Origin: Streptomyces sp. RerS4
Lineage (GTDB): Bacteria; Actinomycetota; Actinomycetes; Streptomycetales; Streptomycetaceae
Direction of reading: 5' to 3'
Length of the DNA stretch: 64,000 nt
Assembly: GCF_023515955.1 (NCBI RefSeq)
Contig: NZ_CP097322.1
Span: 3,619,501-3,683,500 of the forward strand
The position numbers were made by a program, and so were the translations under genes. Positions 8,004 to 16,389 of the stretch are shown in pieces. Position 1 is the first letter of the stretch. Each line of letters starts with the position of its first letter. The notes beneath the pieces were generated by a model. The model ran no database searches, was not told where the DNA came from, and saw nothing but the letters and a program-made list of their open reading frames with translations.

Positions 8004-9137
8004 ATGGCCGTCCCCGTGCCCCAGGCGCCCCCGGGCAGCTCGCGCCCCGCGCGTCACGGCGCGTTCCACCGGCTGACGGTGGCGGCGGTCGACCGGCTCA
8101 CCGAGGACTCGGTGGCGTTGACCCTGGCCGTCCCCGAGGAGCTGCGCGCCGAGTACCTGCACGCCCCCGGCCAGCACCTGACCCTGCGCCGCAGCGGCCC
8201 CGAGGGCACCGAGGTCCGCCGCTCCTACTCGATCTGCTCCCCCGCCCCGGCCGCCGACGGCCCGGGGCCCGCGAGCCTGCGGGTCGGGGTGCGGCTGGTG
8301 GAGGGCGGCGAGTTCTCCACGTTCGCCCACAAGGAGATCGCCGCCGGAGACGAGCTGGACGTCATGGTCCCGGCCGGCCGGTTCGTCCTGGACCCGGTCG
8401 CGGCGCCGCCCGCCGCGCACTACGCGGCGATCGTCGGCGGCAGCGGCATCACGCCGGTGCTGTCGATCGCCGCCTCACTGCTGGCGGCCCGTCCAGACGC
8501 CCGGTTCTGCCTGGTGCGCGGTGACCGCAGCGCGGCGTCGACGATGTTCCTGGAGGAGGTCGCCGACCTCAAGGACCGCTACCCGGACCGGTTCCAGCTG
8601 GTCACCGTGCTTTCTCGCGAGGAGCAGGAGGCCGGTCTGCCGTCCGGTCGGCTCACCGAGGAGCGGCTGACGACCCTGCTGCCCGCCCTGCTGCCGGTCA
8701 CCGAGGTGACGGGCTGGTTCCTGTGCGGGCCCTTCGGGCTGGTGGAGGGCGCGGAGCGGGCCCTGCGCGCGCTGGGCGTCGCACGGACCCGGGTGCACCA
8801 GGAGATCTTCCACGTCGACGGCACACCCGCGCCGACCCCCGCCCGCGCCGACGCGCCGACGCACGGCCGGGTCACGGCGCGGCTCGACGGCCGCTCCGGG
8901 ACCTGGCCCGTGCGGGACGGGGAATCGCTGCTCGACGCCGTGCTGCGCAACCGTGCGGACGCCCCGTACGCCTGCAAGGGCGGCGTCTGCGGCACCTGCC
9001 GGGCGTTCGTGGTCAGCGGTGAGGTGCGGATGGACCGCAACTTCGCGCTGGAGGCGGACGAGACGGAGGCCGGTTTCGTGCTGGCCTGCCAGTCGCACGC
9101 GGTGACGGAGGACGTGGAGATCGACTTCGACCGCTGA
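8004..9137 (+). CDS. paaE: 1,2-phenylacetyl-CoA epoxidase reductase PaaE
   Basis: 377 residues with three modules: an FAD-binding domain (RRSYSICSP, about residues 73-81), an NAD(P)-binding domain (IVGGSGITPVLSI, about 144-156) and a C-terminal plant-type 2Fe-2S ferredoxin domain (CKGGVCGTC plus a distal Cys in LACQS). It passes electrons from NADPH to the PaaA di-iron centre. Last gene of paaABCDE; the ATG abuts the paaD stop. Confidence 0.95.
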   Translation: MAVPVPQAPPGSSRPARHGAFHRLTVAAVDRLTEDSVALTLAVPEELRAEYLHAPGQHLTLRRSGPEGTEVRRSYSICSPAPAADGPGPASLRVGVRLVEGGEFSTFAHKEIAAGDELDVMVPAGRFVLDPVAAPPAAHYAAIVGGSGITPVLSIAASLLAARPDARFCLVRGDRSAASTMFLEEVADLKDRYPDRFQLVTVLSREEQEAGLPSGRLTEERLTTLLPALLPVTEVTGWFLCGPFGLVEGAERALRALGVARTRVHQEIFHVDGTPAPTPARADAPTHGRVTARLDGRSGTWPVRDGESLLDAVLRNRADAPYACKGGVCGTCRAFVVSGEVRMDRNFALEADETEAGFVLACQSHAVTEDVEIDFDR

Positions 9138-9150
9138 GGCACGGCGTCGT

Positions 9151-9166
9151 GGGGCGCCCGCGCCCC
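9151..9166 (+). terminator. Short GC hairpin after paaE
   Basis: GGGGCG-CCCG-CGCCCC, a 6-bp stem 13 bp past the paaE stop. No T-run follows. It could attenuate read-through into the acyl-CoA dehydrogenase gene, but the stem is short. Confidence 0.35.
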
Positions 9167-9189
9167 TGTCCGTCCCCCTGGGCATTTAC

Positions 9190-9203
9190 GAGAACCTGTT
9201 CTA
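9190..9203. promoter_or_regulatory. KstR-like operator before acyl-CoA dehydrogenase
   Basis: GAGAACCTGTTCTA contains the perfect palindrome AGAAC-CT-GTTCT and matches the actinobacterial KstR consensus TnnAACnnGTTnnA except for the first base. It overlaps a candidate -10 (TATCTT, 9202-9207). KstR is a TetR-family repressor of steroid/cholesterol catabolic genes. The match is direct; regulation is inference. Confidence 0.5.
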
Positions 9204-9255
9204 TCTTGACGCACCGTCAGACCAGATCGATCCGGTGCGCGCGGGAGGACAGGCA

Positions 9256-10410
9256 GTGGACTTCACCTTCACCGAGGAACAGCGGGCGGCCGTGGAGGCG
9301 GCGAAGGCCGTGTTCGCGGACGTCGCTCCCGACCGCGTCCCCAGCCCGGCCCTCACGCCGGGAGCCGTCGCGGAGGACTTCGACCGACCGCTGTGGGCCA
9401 AACTCGCCGGATCCGACCTGCTGAGCCTGGTCCTCGCCGAGGAACACGGCGGGGCGGGCCTCGACACCATCGCCCTGTGCCTGGTGCTGCGCGAGGCGGC
9501 GAAGGTGCTGGCCCGGGTACCGCTGCTGGAGCACTGCGCGACCGCCATGGCCGTCCAGGCCCACGGGGGCCCCGAACTCACCGCCGCCCTGCTGCCCGGC
9601 GCCGGCCGCGGCTCCCTCGTCCTCACCGTCGCCGCGCACGGCCGCACCGGCCACGACCCGGCCGAACGCTCCGTCACCGCCCGCCCCCAGGAAGCCGGCG
9701 AGGACGCCGGATGGATCCTGGACGGGGCGCAGACCTCCGTCGCCTGGGCGCACAACGCCGACTGGATCGCCGTCCCGGCCCACACCGCGCGGGGCGAGGC
9801 CGTCCTCGCACTCGTCCCCCGGGTCACCGACGGGCTGACCCTCGCCGAACAGTTCTCCACCACCGGCGAGCGCCTCGCCGAACTCGCCCTGGACGGCGTC
9901 CGCGTACCGCCGACGCACCTGATCGCCGTCCCCGGCGCATGGGACCGGCTCCGCCAGGTCCTGGCCACCGGCACCTGCGCCCTCGCGCTCGGCCTGGGCG
10001 AGAACGTTCTCACCATGACCAGCCAATACACCGGCAAGCGCGAGCAGTTCGGCTTCCCGGTGGCCACCTTCCAGGCCGTCGCCGTCCAGGCCGCCGACCG
10101 GTACATCGACCTGCGCGCCATGGAGGCCACCCTCTGGCAGGCCGCCTGGCGGCTCGACGCCGCCACCGCCGGCGCCGGCGGGCCGCTGCCCAGCGCCGGT
10201 GACGTCGCGGTGGCCAAGATCTGGGCCTCGGAGGGCGTACGCCGCGTCGTGCAGACCGCCCAGCACCTGCACGGCGGCTTCGGGGCCGACACCGACTACC
10301 CGCTCCACCGCTACCACGCCTGGGCCAAGCAACTGGAGCTCCAGCTCGGCCCGGCCGCGGCCCACGAGGAGGCCTTGGGCGACCTCCTGGCCGCCCATCC
10401 CCTCGCCTGA
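9256..10410 (+). CDS. Acyl-CoA dehydrogenase family protein
   Basis: 384 residues from GTG 9256, which has GGAGG seven to ten bases upstream; a GTG at 9235 is less likely. N-terminal helical domain (FTFTEEQRAAVEAAKAVFAD), middle beta domain, and a C-terminal helical domain with SQYTGKREQFGFPVATFQAV and QHLHGGFGADTDYPLHRY, which are acyl-CoA dehydrogenase signatures. FAD-dependent alpha,beta-oxidation of an acyl-CoA thioester. The usual catalytic Glu position is not clear, as in many steroid-type FadE heterodimer subunits. The KstR-like operator upstream hints at sterol or branched-chain substrates rather than phenylacetate. Confidence 0.85.
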   Translation: MDFTFTEEQRAAVEAAKAVFADVAPDRVPSPALTPGAVAEDFDRPLWAKLAGSDLLSLVLAEEHGGAGLDTIALCLVLREAAKVLARVPLLEHCATAMAVQAHGGPELTAALLPGAGRGSLVLTVAAHGRTGHDPAERSVTARPQEAGEDAGWILDGAQTSVAWAHNADWIAVPAHTARGEAVLALVPRVTDGLTLAEQFSTTGERLAELALDGVRVPPTHLIAVPGAWDRLRQVLATGTCALALGLGENVLTMTSQYTGKREQFGFPVATFQAVAVQAADRYIDLRAMEATLWQAAWRLDAATAGAGGPLPSAGDVAVAKIWASEGVRRVVQTAQHLHGGFGADTDYPLHRYHAWAKQLELQLGPAAAHEEALGDLLAAHPLA

Positions 10411-10425
10411 TCAGGAAGAGCGGCC

Positions 10426-10779
10426 CTACAGGACGAAGGCCGGGCTTCCGTTGTCCGTCACCATCGGGCGCCCGGCGCCTTCCCAGGCCTGCATGCCGCC
10501 GTCGACGTTCACGGCGTCGATCTCCTGGCGCATCAGGTACTGCGTGACCTGCGCCGACCGACCGCCGACGCGGCACATCACGTACACCTTGCCGTCACCG
10601 TCCCCCTCCGCGATGGCCTCGGTGAGCTCGCCGAAGCGGGTCACGAAGTCACTCATCGGGATGTGCAAAGCGCCCTCGACGTGCCCGGCCGCCCATTCGT
10701 CGTCCTCCCGGACGTCCAGGACAAAGCCTTCGGCGGGCACCGCCGCGGCGGCCACCGAGGGAAGCGGTCCGAGGTTCAT
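10426..10779 (-). CDS. Rhodanese-like domain protein
   Basis: 117 residues forming a single rhodanese domain. It begins with VLDVREDDEWAAGHVEGALH and has the active-site loop VMCRVGGRS, whose Cys would carry the persulfide, and ends VNVDGGMQAWEGAGRP. Single-domain rhodaneses move sulfane sulfur or act as thiol sensors; the substrate is unknown. ATG at 10779. Converges with the acyl-CoA dehydrogenase, 15 bp apart. Confidence 0.9.
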   Translation of the reverse strand: MNLGPLPSVAAAAVPAEGFVLDVREDDEWAAGHVEGALHIPMSDFVTRFGELTEAIAEGDGDGKVYVMCRVGGRSAQVTQYLMRQEIDAVNVDGGMQAWEGAGRPMVTDNGSPAFVL

Positions 10780-10829
10780 AGCTGTCGCCTTCTCTCAAAA
10801 CGGATACGGCTGCCAACCTATCCGACCCG

Positions 10830-11666
10830 CTACGCCGCGCCGCCGGTCAGCGCCGCCAGCTCCGACTCCCGCTCGGAGACCTGGGCGAGCAGCTGCTCCG
10901 CGATCTCCTCCAGCAGCCTGTCCGGGTCGTCCGGCGCCATGCGCAGCATCGAGCCGATCGCGCTGTCCTCCAGCTCCTTGGCCACCAACGCGAGCAGTTC
11001 CTTGCGCTGCGCCAGCCACTCCAGCCGGGCGTACAGCTCCTCGCTCTCGCTCGGCCGCGGCGCCTCCGGTACCGGACCGGCCTCCCACTCCTCGGCCAGC
11101 TCGCGCAGCAGCTGCTCCTCGCCCCGCCCGTACGCGGCGTTGACCCGGGCGATGAACGCGTCGCGCCGCGCCCGCTCGGCCTCGTCCTGCGCCAGGTCGG
11201 GGTGCGCCCGGCGGACCAGCTCCCGGTACAGGCGGCGGACCTCCTCCGTGGGCCGCACCCGCTGCGGCGGCTTCACGGAGCGGTCGGTGAGCATCGCGGC
11301 GGCATCGTCGGAAACCCCGTCCGCGTCCATCCAGTCGTGGAACAGCTCGTCCACACCGGGCATCGGCATGACCAGGGCGCGTGCCTCGCGCGCACGCCGC
11401 AGGTCATCGGGGTCGCCGCTGTTCGCCGCCTTCGCCTCCGCGATCAGCGCGTCCAGCTCGTCGAGCCGCGAGTACATCGGGCCCAGCTTCTGGTGGTGCA
11501 GCCGGGAGAAGTTCTCGACCTCCACGCGGAAGGTCTCCACGGCGATCTCGAACTCGATCAGCGCCTGCTCGGCGGCCCGCACGGCACGGTCGAGCCGCGC
11601 CTCGGGGCGCTCGTCACCGGAGGCGGCGGGCTCATCGGGGACTGTCTGTTCGGTCTGCTCGCTCAC
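10830..11666 (-). CDS. J-domain-like protein, function unknown
   Basis: 278 residues, charged and mostly helical. Residues about 20-60 (RLDRAVRAAEQALIEFEIAV...) look like a coiled coil. Around residues 142-180, EEVRRLYRELVRRAHPDLAQ with a following NAAYGRG helix resembles a DnaJ J-domain including the HPD tripeptide. The C-terminus (residues 200-278) is another helical region (KELLALVAKELEDS). J-domains stimulate DnaK ATPase, but the remaining DnaJ modules are missing, so a co-chaperone role is possible, not shown. ATG at 11666; two parS sites lie just upstream. Confidence 0.6.
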   Translation of the reverse strand: MSEQTEQTVPDEPAASGDERPEARLDRAVRAAEQALIEFEIAVETFRVEVENFSRLHHQKLGPMYSRLDELDALIAEAKAANSGDPDDLRRAREARALVMPMPGVDELFHDWMDADGVSDDAAAMLTDRSVKPPQRVRPTEEVRRLYRELVRRAHPDLAQDEAERARRDAFIARVNAAYGRGEEQLLRELAEEWEAGPVPEAPRPSESEELYARLEWLAQRKELLALVAKELEDSAIGSMLRMAPDDPDRLLEEIAEQLLAQVSERESELAALTGGAA

Positions 11667-11698
11667 CCGGCCAGCCTACGGGCAGCCCGGCGCGGGTT

Positions 11699-11712
11699 GT
11701 TTCACGTGAAAC
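11699..11712. other. parS site 1
   Basis: Exact GTTTCACGTGAAAC palindrome, the Streptomyces ParB-binding site. Intergenic, 10 bp from a second copy (11723-11736), about 37 kb from oriC. Confidence 0.95.
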
Positions 11713-11722
11713 AGCGAGCGCC

Positions 11723-11736
11723 GTTTCACGTGAAAC
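11723..11736. other. parS site 2
   Basis: Exact GTTTCACGTGAAAC, paired with the copy at 11699-11712 (24-bp centre-to-centre, close to two helical turns). Intergenic between the J-domain-like and DUF2252 genes. Confidence 0.95.
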
Positions 11737-11760
11737 ATCGAGCACGCCGGCCACCGGGCG

Positions 11761-13332
11761 TCAGACGCCCTCCTCCGCCGCGATCCGGCCGCCCCGGATC
11801 GCCGCCACCAGGTCCGCGTGATCGGCCTCACTGCGGTCGGCATAGGCCACCGCGAAGGCCGCGATGGCCTCGTCCAGCTCCTCGCTCTTCCCGCAGTATC
11901 CGGCGAGCAGCCGCGGGTCCGCGCTGTGCGCGTGCGCCCGCGCCAGCAGGGCCCCCGTCATCCGGCCGTAGTCGTCGATCTGCTCGACGGCGAGCGCCGC
12001 CGGGTCGACGCTGCCCTTGCGGTTGCGGAACTGGCGCACCTGGAAGGGCCGCCCCTCGACCGTGCTCCACCCCAGCAGAATGTCCGAGACGACCTGCATC
12101 CGCTTCTGCCCGGCCACCACCCGGCGCCCCTCGTGCTCCTCGACGGGCCCGTGGAAGCCCAGTGCGGGCAGGTACGGCAGCAGCACGGAGGGCCGGGCCT
12201 CCTTCACCTGGAGGACCAGCGGCTCTCCCCGGTGGTCCAGCAGGAGCACCACGTACGAGCGGGTGCCGACGCTTCCGGTGCCGACCACCCGGAAGGCCAC
12301 GTCGTGGATGGCGTACCGGGCCAGCAGCGGCAGCCGGTCCCCCGGCAGGGTCTTCAGGTACGGACCCAGCGAGGCCGCCACGGCCGCCGCCTCCCCGTCC
12401 CCGACCCGGCGCAGCACCGGCAGGGCGTCCACGAAGCGGCGACCGCCGTCCTCGCCCATCACCGTGGACTTCGCCGCGAACCGGGCGGAGGTGTTGTTGC
12501 GGGCCTTCGCGGAGACCCGTTCCAGGGTGCCCAGCAGATCGCGTGCGTCGGTGTGGGAGACCAGCTCCTCGTCGGCGATGGCGTTCCACGCGTCCAGCGC
12601 CGGCAGCTTCGCCAGCAGCCGCATGGTCCGCCGGTAGGCGCCCGCCGCGTCCCGGGCAGCCGCCCGGCAGGTGTCCTCGTCGGCGCCCGCCACCCGGCCC
12701 GCCAGGACCAGCGAGGTCGCCAGCCGCTTGAGGTCCCACTCCCAGGGGCCGAACACGGTCTCGTCGAAGTCGTTCAGGTCGATGACGAGGCGCCCGCGGG
12801 CGTCCCCGTACAGGCCGAAGTTGGCCGCGTGGGCGTCACCGCAGATCTGCGCGCCCACCCCGGTCACCGGCCCGCCGGACAGGTCGTGCGCCATCAGCCC
12901 GGCCGCTCCGCGCAGGAACGCGAAGGGATTCGCGGCCATCCGGCCCACCCGGATCGGGGTCAGCTCGGCGACCCGTCCGACGTTCGACTCCTCCACCGCA
13001 CGCACCGCGTCCGGGCGCCCGGCGGGAGCCTCGAACCAGGCGTGCGCGGCGCGCGGTACGCGCATCCGCAGCGCCTTGCCGGCCTCCTTGGCCGAACCGG
13101 GCACGGCCCGGGGCGCGAAACCCTCGACGCCCGGTATTCGGCCCCCGTCGAACCCCGCCACGGCGCCCGGCACGCCGCCGCGCAACCCGCCCGACGCCTC
13201 GCCCGACGCCCCGGCGCTCTCCGCCGCTGCCGCCACCATGCCCGCCACCGCGTCCGCGAGGATCCGCCGCGCCGTGCCCGCCGGCCGGTTCGCGCCCCCG
13301 TCCGCCGCGTCCTGCCTCGGTACCGTCACCAT
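11761..13332 (-). CDS. DUF2252 family protein
   Basis: About 523 residues. Diagnostic segments: RMAANPFAFLRGAAGLMAHD, QICGDAHAANFGLYGD, LVIDLNDFDETVFGPWEWDL, and a later VLLLDHRGEPLVLQVKEARP. The HGDxHxxN-like CGDAHAANFG and the DxND motif resemble the catalytic and metal loops of aminoglycoside-phosphotransferase/kinase-like folds, so DUF2252 may be a distant kinase. No substrate is known. Start uncertain: ATG 13332 has a GGGGGCGG upstream; an in-frame TTG at 13383 gives 17 more residues. The 80-residue Ala/Gly-rich N-terminus is poorly conserved in character. Confidence 0.8.
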   Translation of the reverse strand: MVTVPRQDAADGGANRPAGTARRILADAVAGMVAAAAESAGASGEASGGLRGGVPGAVAGFDGGRIPGVEGFAPRAVPGSAKEAGKALRMRVPRAAHAWFEAPAGRPDAVRAVEESNVGRVAELTPIRVGRMAANPFAFLRGAAGLMAHDLSGGPVTGVGAQICGDAHAANFGLYGDARGRLVIDLNDFDETVFGPWEWDLKRLATSLVLAGRVAGADEDTCRAAARDAAGAYRRTMRLLAKLPALDAWNAIADEELVSHTDARDLLGTLERVSAKARNNTSARFAAKSTVMGEDGGRRFVDALPVLRRVGDGEAAAVAASLGPYLKTLPGDRLPLLARYAIHDVAFRVVGTGSVGTRSYVVLLLDHRGEPLVLQVKEARPSVLLPYLPALGFHGPVEEHEGRRVVAGQKRMQVVSDILLGWSTVEGRPFQVRQFRNRKGSVDPAALAVEQIDDYGRMTGALLARAHAHSADPRLLAGYCGKSEELDEAIAAFAVAYADRSEADHADLVAAIRGGRIAAEEGV

Positions 13333-13503
13333 CTGCGCCGCCCCCGCACGTATCGCGCCACGACCGGCCGTCTCACCGGTCAACCGCCCGACCGTATCCA
13401 GCCGGTCTCCAGCGGATCAAGGCCGGCCCCGACCCACCCGGCACCGCCCAACCCCGCCGGCCCCGCCCGGCACCGCACAGCCGCCCTGACCCGGCGGGCG
13501 CCC

Positions 13504-14163
13504 CTAAAGCCCGGCGTCCCTGGCCAGCAGGGCCGCCTGCACCCGGTTCTCGCAATCCAGCTTCGCGAGGATCCGGCTCACGTACGTCTTCACCGTCGCC
13601 TCGCTCATGTGCAGCCGCCGGCCCGCGTCCGCGTTGGACAGGCCCTCGCCCAGCAGGGCCAGGACCCCCCGCTCCCGCTCGCTCAGCTCCGCCACCCGCC
13701 GCCGGGCCGCCTCGCCCCGGCCGACGGCCTGCCCGGCCGCGAGCTGGTCAACCACGTGCCGGGTCGCGGCCGGCGACAGGTAGGCGTCCCCGGCGGCGGC
13801 CGCCCGGACCGCCCCGATCAGCTCGCCCGGCGCCGAGTCCTTCAGCAGGAACCCGGCGCCGCCCTCGCTCAGGGCCCGCAGCACGTTCTCCTTCTCCCCG
13901 AAGGTGGTCAGGATCAGCGCCCGCGCCTCCGGCGCCACCCGCCGCAACTCGCCCAGCGCCGTCAGCCCGTCCATCACCGGCATCTGGATGTCCAACAGGA
14001 CCACGTCCGGGGCGTGCGCGCGGACCAGCTCCACCCCCTCCCGACCGTTCGCCCCCTCCGCGACGACCTCGATGTCCGGCGCCGAGGTCAGGATCATCCT
14101 GATCCCGGCCCGGATCAGCGGCTCGTCGTCAGCGATCACCACTCTGATCACCTTGGCTGTCAC
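13504..14163 (-). CDS. NarL/LuxR-family response regulator
   Basis: 219 residues. Receiver domain (1-120) with the acidic pair DDE near residue 12, phospho-acceptor Asp in VVLLDIQMPVMDGL (about 56) and the conserved Lys in FLLKDSAP (about 107). C-terminal LuxR HTH (about 150-215): LSERERGVLALLGEGLSNAD and SEATVKTYVSRILAKL. DNA-binding output partner of the kinase encoded 8 bp upstream. GTG start at 14163 with GGAG six bases before it. Confidence 0.93.
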   Translation of the reverse strand: MTAKVIRVVIADDEPLIRAGIRMILTSAPDIEVVAEGANGREGVELVRAHAPDVVLLDIQMPVMDGLTALGELRRVAPEARALILTTFGEKENVLRALSEGGAGFLLKDSAPGELIGAVRAAAAGDAYLSPAATRHVVDQLAAGQAVGRGEAARRRVAELSERERGVLALLGEGLSNADAGRRLHMSEATVKTYVSRILAKLDCENRVQAALLARDAGL

Positions 14164-14171
14164 CCGCGCTC

Positions 14172-15872
14172 CTACTGCTTGACCTCATACGCCTGCTTCT
14201 CGACGAGCTTGCCGTCCTTGAAGCAGAACCGGTAAACCGCGTCGGTGGTCAACTCGTCCGTCTCCTCGGTCGACAGCAACACCAGGCACTCCGTGCCCTC
14301 GGGGCGCGGCGGGCCCTTCCGGTCCAGGCCCGCGGTCAGGATGCTGTCACCGTTCGGCAGCTCGTCCCGGACCGACTGCTCCGACTGCCCCACCCGGATC
14401 TGGTCGTACGCCTCCGGGCTGACGATGGCCTCGTTCGCCGAGCTCACTATCAGGGCCACGCCGGCCCCCATGACGATGACCAGCAGCACCAGCGCGGCGA
14501 CCGCGATCCCGCACCCCATCGCCACACCGCCGGCCCTGCCGCGCCCCGGAACCGTCAGCTCCCGGTTCACCGCCGCCCAGTCCGTCGCCGCCGTCGCGCG
14601 GGCGTGCGGCCACTGCCCGAAGTCGTCGGCGACCTCCTCGACGACCCCGGCCGGTTCCGTCCCGTACGGCAGCACGCCCGCCACCCGGAACCCGCCGCCC
14701 TCGACGTCGCCCGCGTGCACCATGCCGCCGACCAACCGGGCCCGTTCCCGCAGTCCGGTCAGGCCCTGACCGCCGGAGACCACCTCGCCCGCGCCGGATC
14801 CGGCCGCCGGTCCGTTGGCGATCTCGACCACCAGCGCGTCGTCCTCGTAGCGCAGCTCCACGGTGATCGCCGCGCCCGGCGCGTGCTTGTAGGCGTTGGT
14901 CAGCGCCTCCTGCGCGATCCGGAACGCCGCGTGGTCACAGGCCGCCACCAGCGGCCGGGGCCGCCCCGTCGTGGTGAACCGTACGTCGGTCCCCGCGGCC
15001 CGCGCCGCCTCCACGATGCCGGTGATCCCGGCCACACCCCGGGCCGCCTGCTGCGCCTCCTCGACGGGCGCGGGCGCGGCGGCCTCCACCCCGTCGCGCA
15101 GGATCCCGACCACCTCGCGCAGCTCGTGCATGGCCTCCACGGACGCCTGCCGCAACACCCCCACCACCTCGCGCTGACGAGAGGTCAGCTGCGGGTCCAC
15201 CTCCAGCGCCCCGGTGTGCACCGAGATCAGCGCCAGCCGGTGGCCCAGGCTGTCGTGCATGTCCTGCGCGATCCGCTGCCGCTCCCGCAGCCGGGCCTGA
15301 CCTGCCACCATGCTCCGCTCGCGCAGCAGTTGCTCGTTGCGCTCGCCCATCGCGCTCAGCAGGGTCCGGCGCTGGTACCAGTACCGACTGGCCAGACCGG
15401 GCATGGCGGTCGCCGCCAGGAACATCAGCGTGGAGAAGACGACCACCAGGACGGGCCGCATCTGCGCCCACTGGTCGACCAGCATCAGCCCGACTTCCAC
15501 GACGCAGGCCAGCGCGAAGACGCCGAGCGCCCGGCCGACCCCGACGATCCGCCTGCCCGCCGACCAGCCCAGGACGACCGTCACGAGGAACACCCCGGGC
15601 AGGAAGGCGCTCGCCGCCGCGCCCGCCACCAACGTGGTGGCCGGCAGCCGTCGCCGCAGCAGGACCAACACCACCACGGACAGGGCCCCGAGGGTCATCG
15701 TCGCGCCGGAGGAGTTGCTCAGTTCATCGACGCCGACGCCCAGCAGCACCAACACGGTGATGATCGTCAGGTCCCCGACCAGGGCTCCACGGGTCCAGAC
15801 CTCGGGTCCCGTCAACCACTCCCGGCCCGCGCGCATCCTCGACTTGGCATCCACCCGACCGACCCTAGACAT
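14172..15872 (-). CDS. NarL-type sensor histidine kinase with C-terminal extracytoplasmic BamE-like tail
   Basis: 566 residues from ATG 15872; GTG 15854 (AGGG upstream) is an alternative. Order: about five transmembrane helices (residues 30-190), a HisKA_3 dimerisation helix with the phospho-acceptor in ERQRIAQDMHDSLGHRLALI, a HATPase_c domain with AFRIAQEALTNAYKHAP and GGQGLTGLRERA, a linker, then an extra membrane segment (VALVLLVIVMGAGVALIV-like, about residues 450-472) and a C-terminal domain with YDQIRVGQSEQSVRDELPNG, reminiscent of SmpA/OmlA (BamE) repeats. A lipoprotein-like domain attached after the ATPase is unusual. In an operon with the response regulator. Confidence 0.88.
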   Translation of the reverse strand: MSRVGRVDAKSRMRAGREWLTGPEVWTRGALVGDLTIITVLVLLGVGVDELSNSSGATMTLGALSVVVLVLLRRRLPATTLVAGAAASAFLPGVFLVTVVLGWSAGRRIVGVGRALGVFALACVVEVGLMLVDQWAQMRPVLVVVFSTLMFLAATAMPGLASRYWYQRRTLLSAMGERNEQLLRERSMVAGQARLRERQRIAQDMHDSLGHRLALISVHTGALEVDPQLTSRQREVVGVLRQASVEAMHELREVVGILRDGVEAAAPAPVEEAQQAARGVAGITGIVEAARAAGTDVRFTTTGRPRPLVAACDHAAFRIAQEALTNAYKHAPGAAITVELRYEDDALVVEIANGPAAGSGAGEVVSGGQGLTGLRERARLVGGMVHAGDVEGGGFRVAGVLPYGTEPAGVVEEVADDFGQWPHARATAATDWAAVNRELTVPGRGRAGGVAMGCGIAVAALVLLVIVMGAGVALIVSSANEAIVSPEAYDQIRVGQSEQSVRDELPNGDSILTAGLDRKGPPRPEGTECLVLLSTEETDELTTDAVYRFCFKDGKLVEKQAYEVKQ

Positions 15873-15971
15873 CCGCACCGGCCGCCGGCCGCCCACTTTC
15901 GTCGCGCCCCGCACGACGAAAGTCGCACCGCCGACACTCCACCGGGCCGCCAACACCCCACGGGGAAAACC

Positions 15972-16007
15972 AAGAAGCCCCGATCCGTTTCCGGATCGAG
16001 GCTTCTT
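15972..16007 (-). terminator. Hairpin terminator after tRNA-Leu
   Basis: AAGAAGCC-C-CGATCCG, a short loop, then CGGATCG-A-GGCTTCTT: a 15-bp stem with one mismatched pair. It lies 5 bp past the 3' end of tRNA-Leu and would end that transcript. Confidence 0.75.
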
Positions 16008-16012
16008 CGATG

Positions 16013-16095
16013 TGGGCGAGGGGGGATTTGAACCCCCACGTCCCGAAGGACACTGGCACCTGAAGCCAGCGCGTCTGCCGTTCCGCCACTCGCCC
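16013..16095 (-). tRNA. tRNA-Leu (anticodon CAG)
   Basis: Acceptor arms GGGCGAG and CTCGCCC pair fully. The anticodon stem CTGGC/GCCAG encloses the loop TTCAGGT, giving anticodon CAG. A long variable arm (GTGTCC..GGAC) fits class II tRNA-Leu, and GGTTCAAATC forms the T-loop. CCA is not encoded. A strong hairpin follows. Confidence 0.95.
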
Positions 16096-16389
16096 GAGTA
16101 GCTCTCCAGCGGTTCTTCCCTTGCGGGCCGTTCCCCTGGCGACATCGGAACATTAGCACGTCGGACGGGGTGGATTCACATCCGTTTTCCCGGCCCCCTC
16201 CACCCGACCTCGGGGCGGCCCCTCCCGCACTCCCTCCCGGGTGCGGGACACTGTGACGGGAGCACCCCTACGATCCCTTGTGAGGACCAACACTCCTGTG
16301 CGCGGGACCGAAGGGGAACCAGCCGAATCCGCCACGCGTGGATACGATCAGTAAGCAGTACAGGGCGACAACGACGGAGGAGGTGCCCC

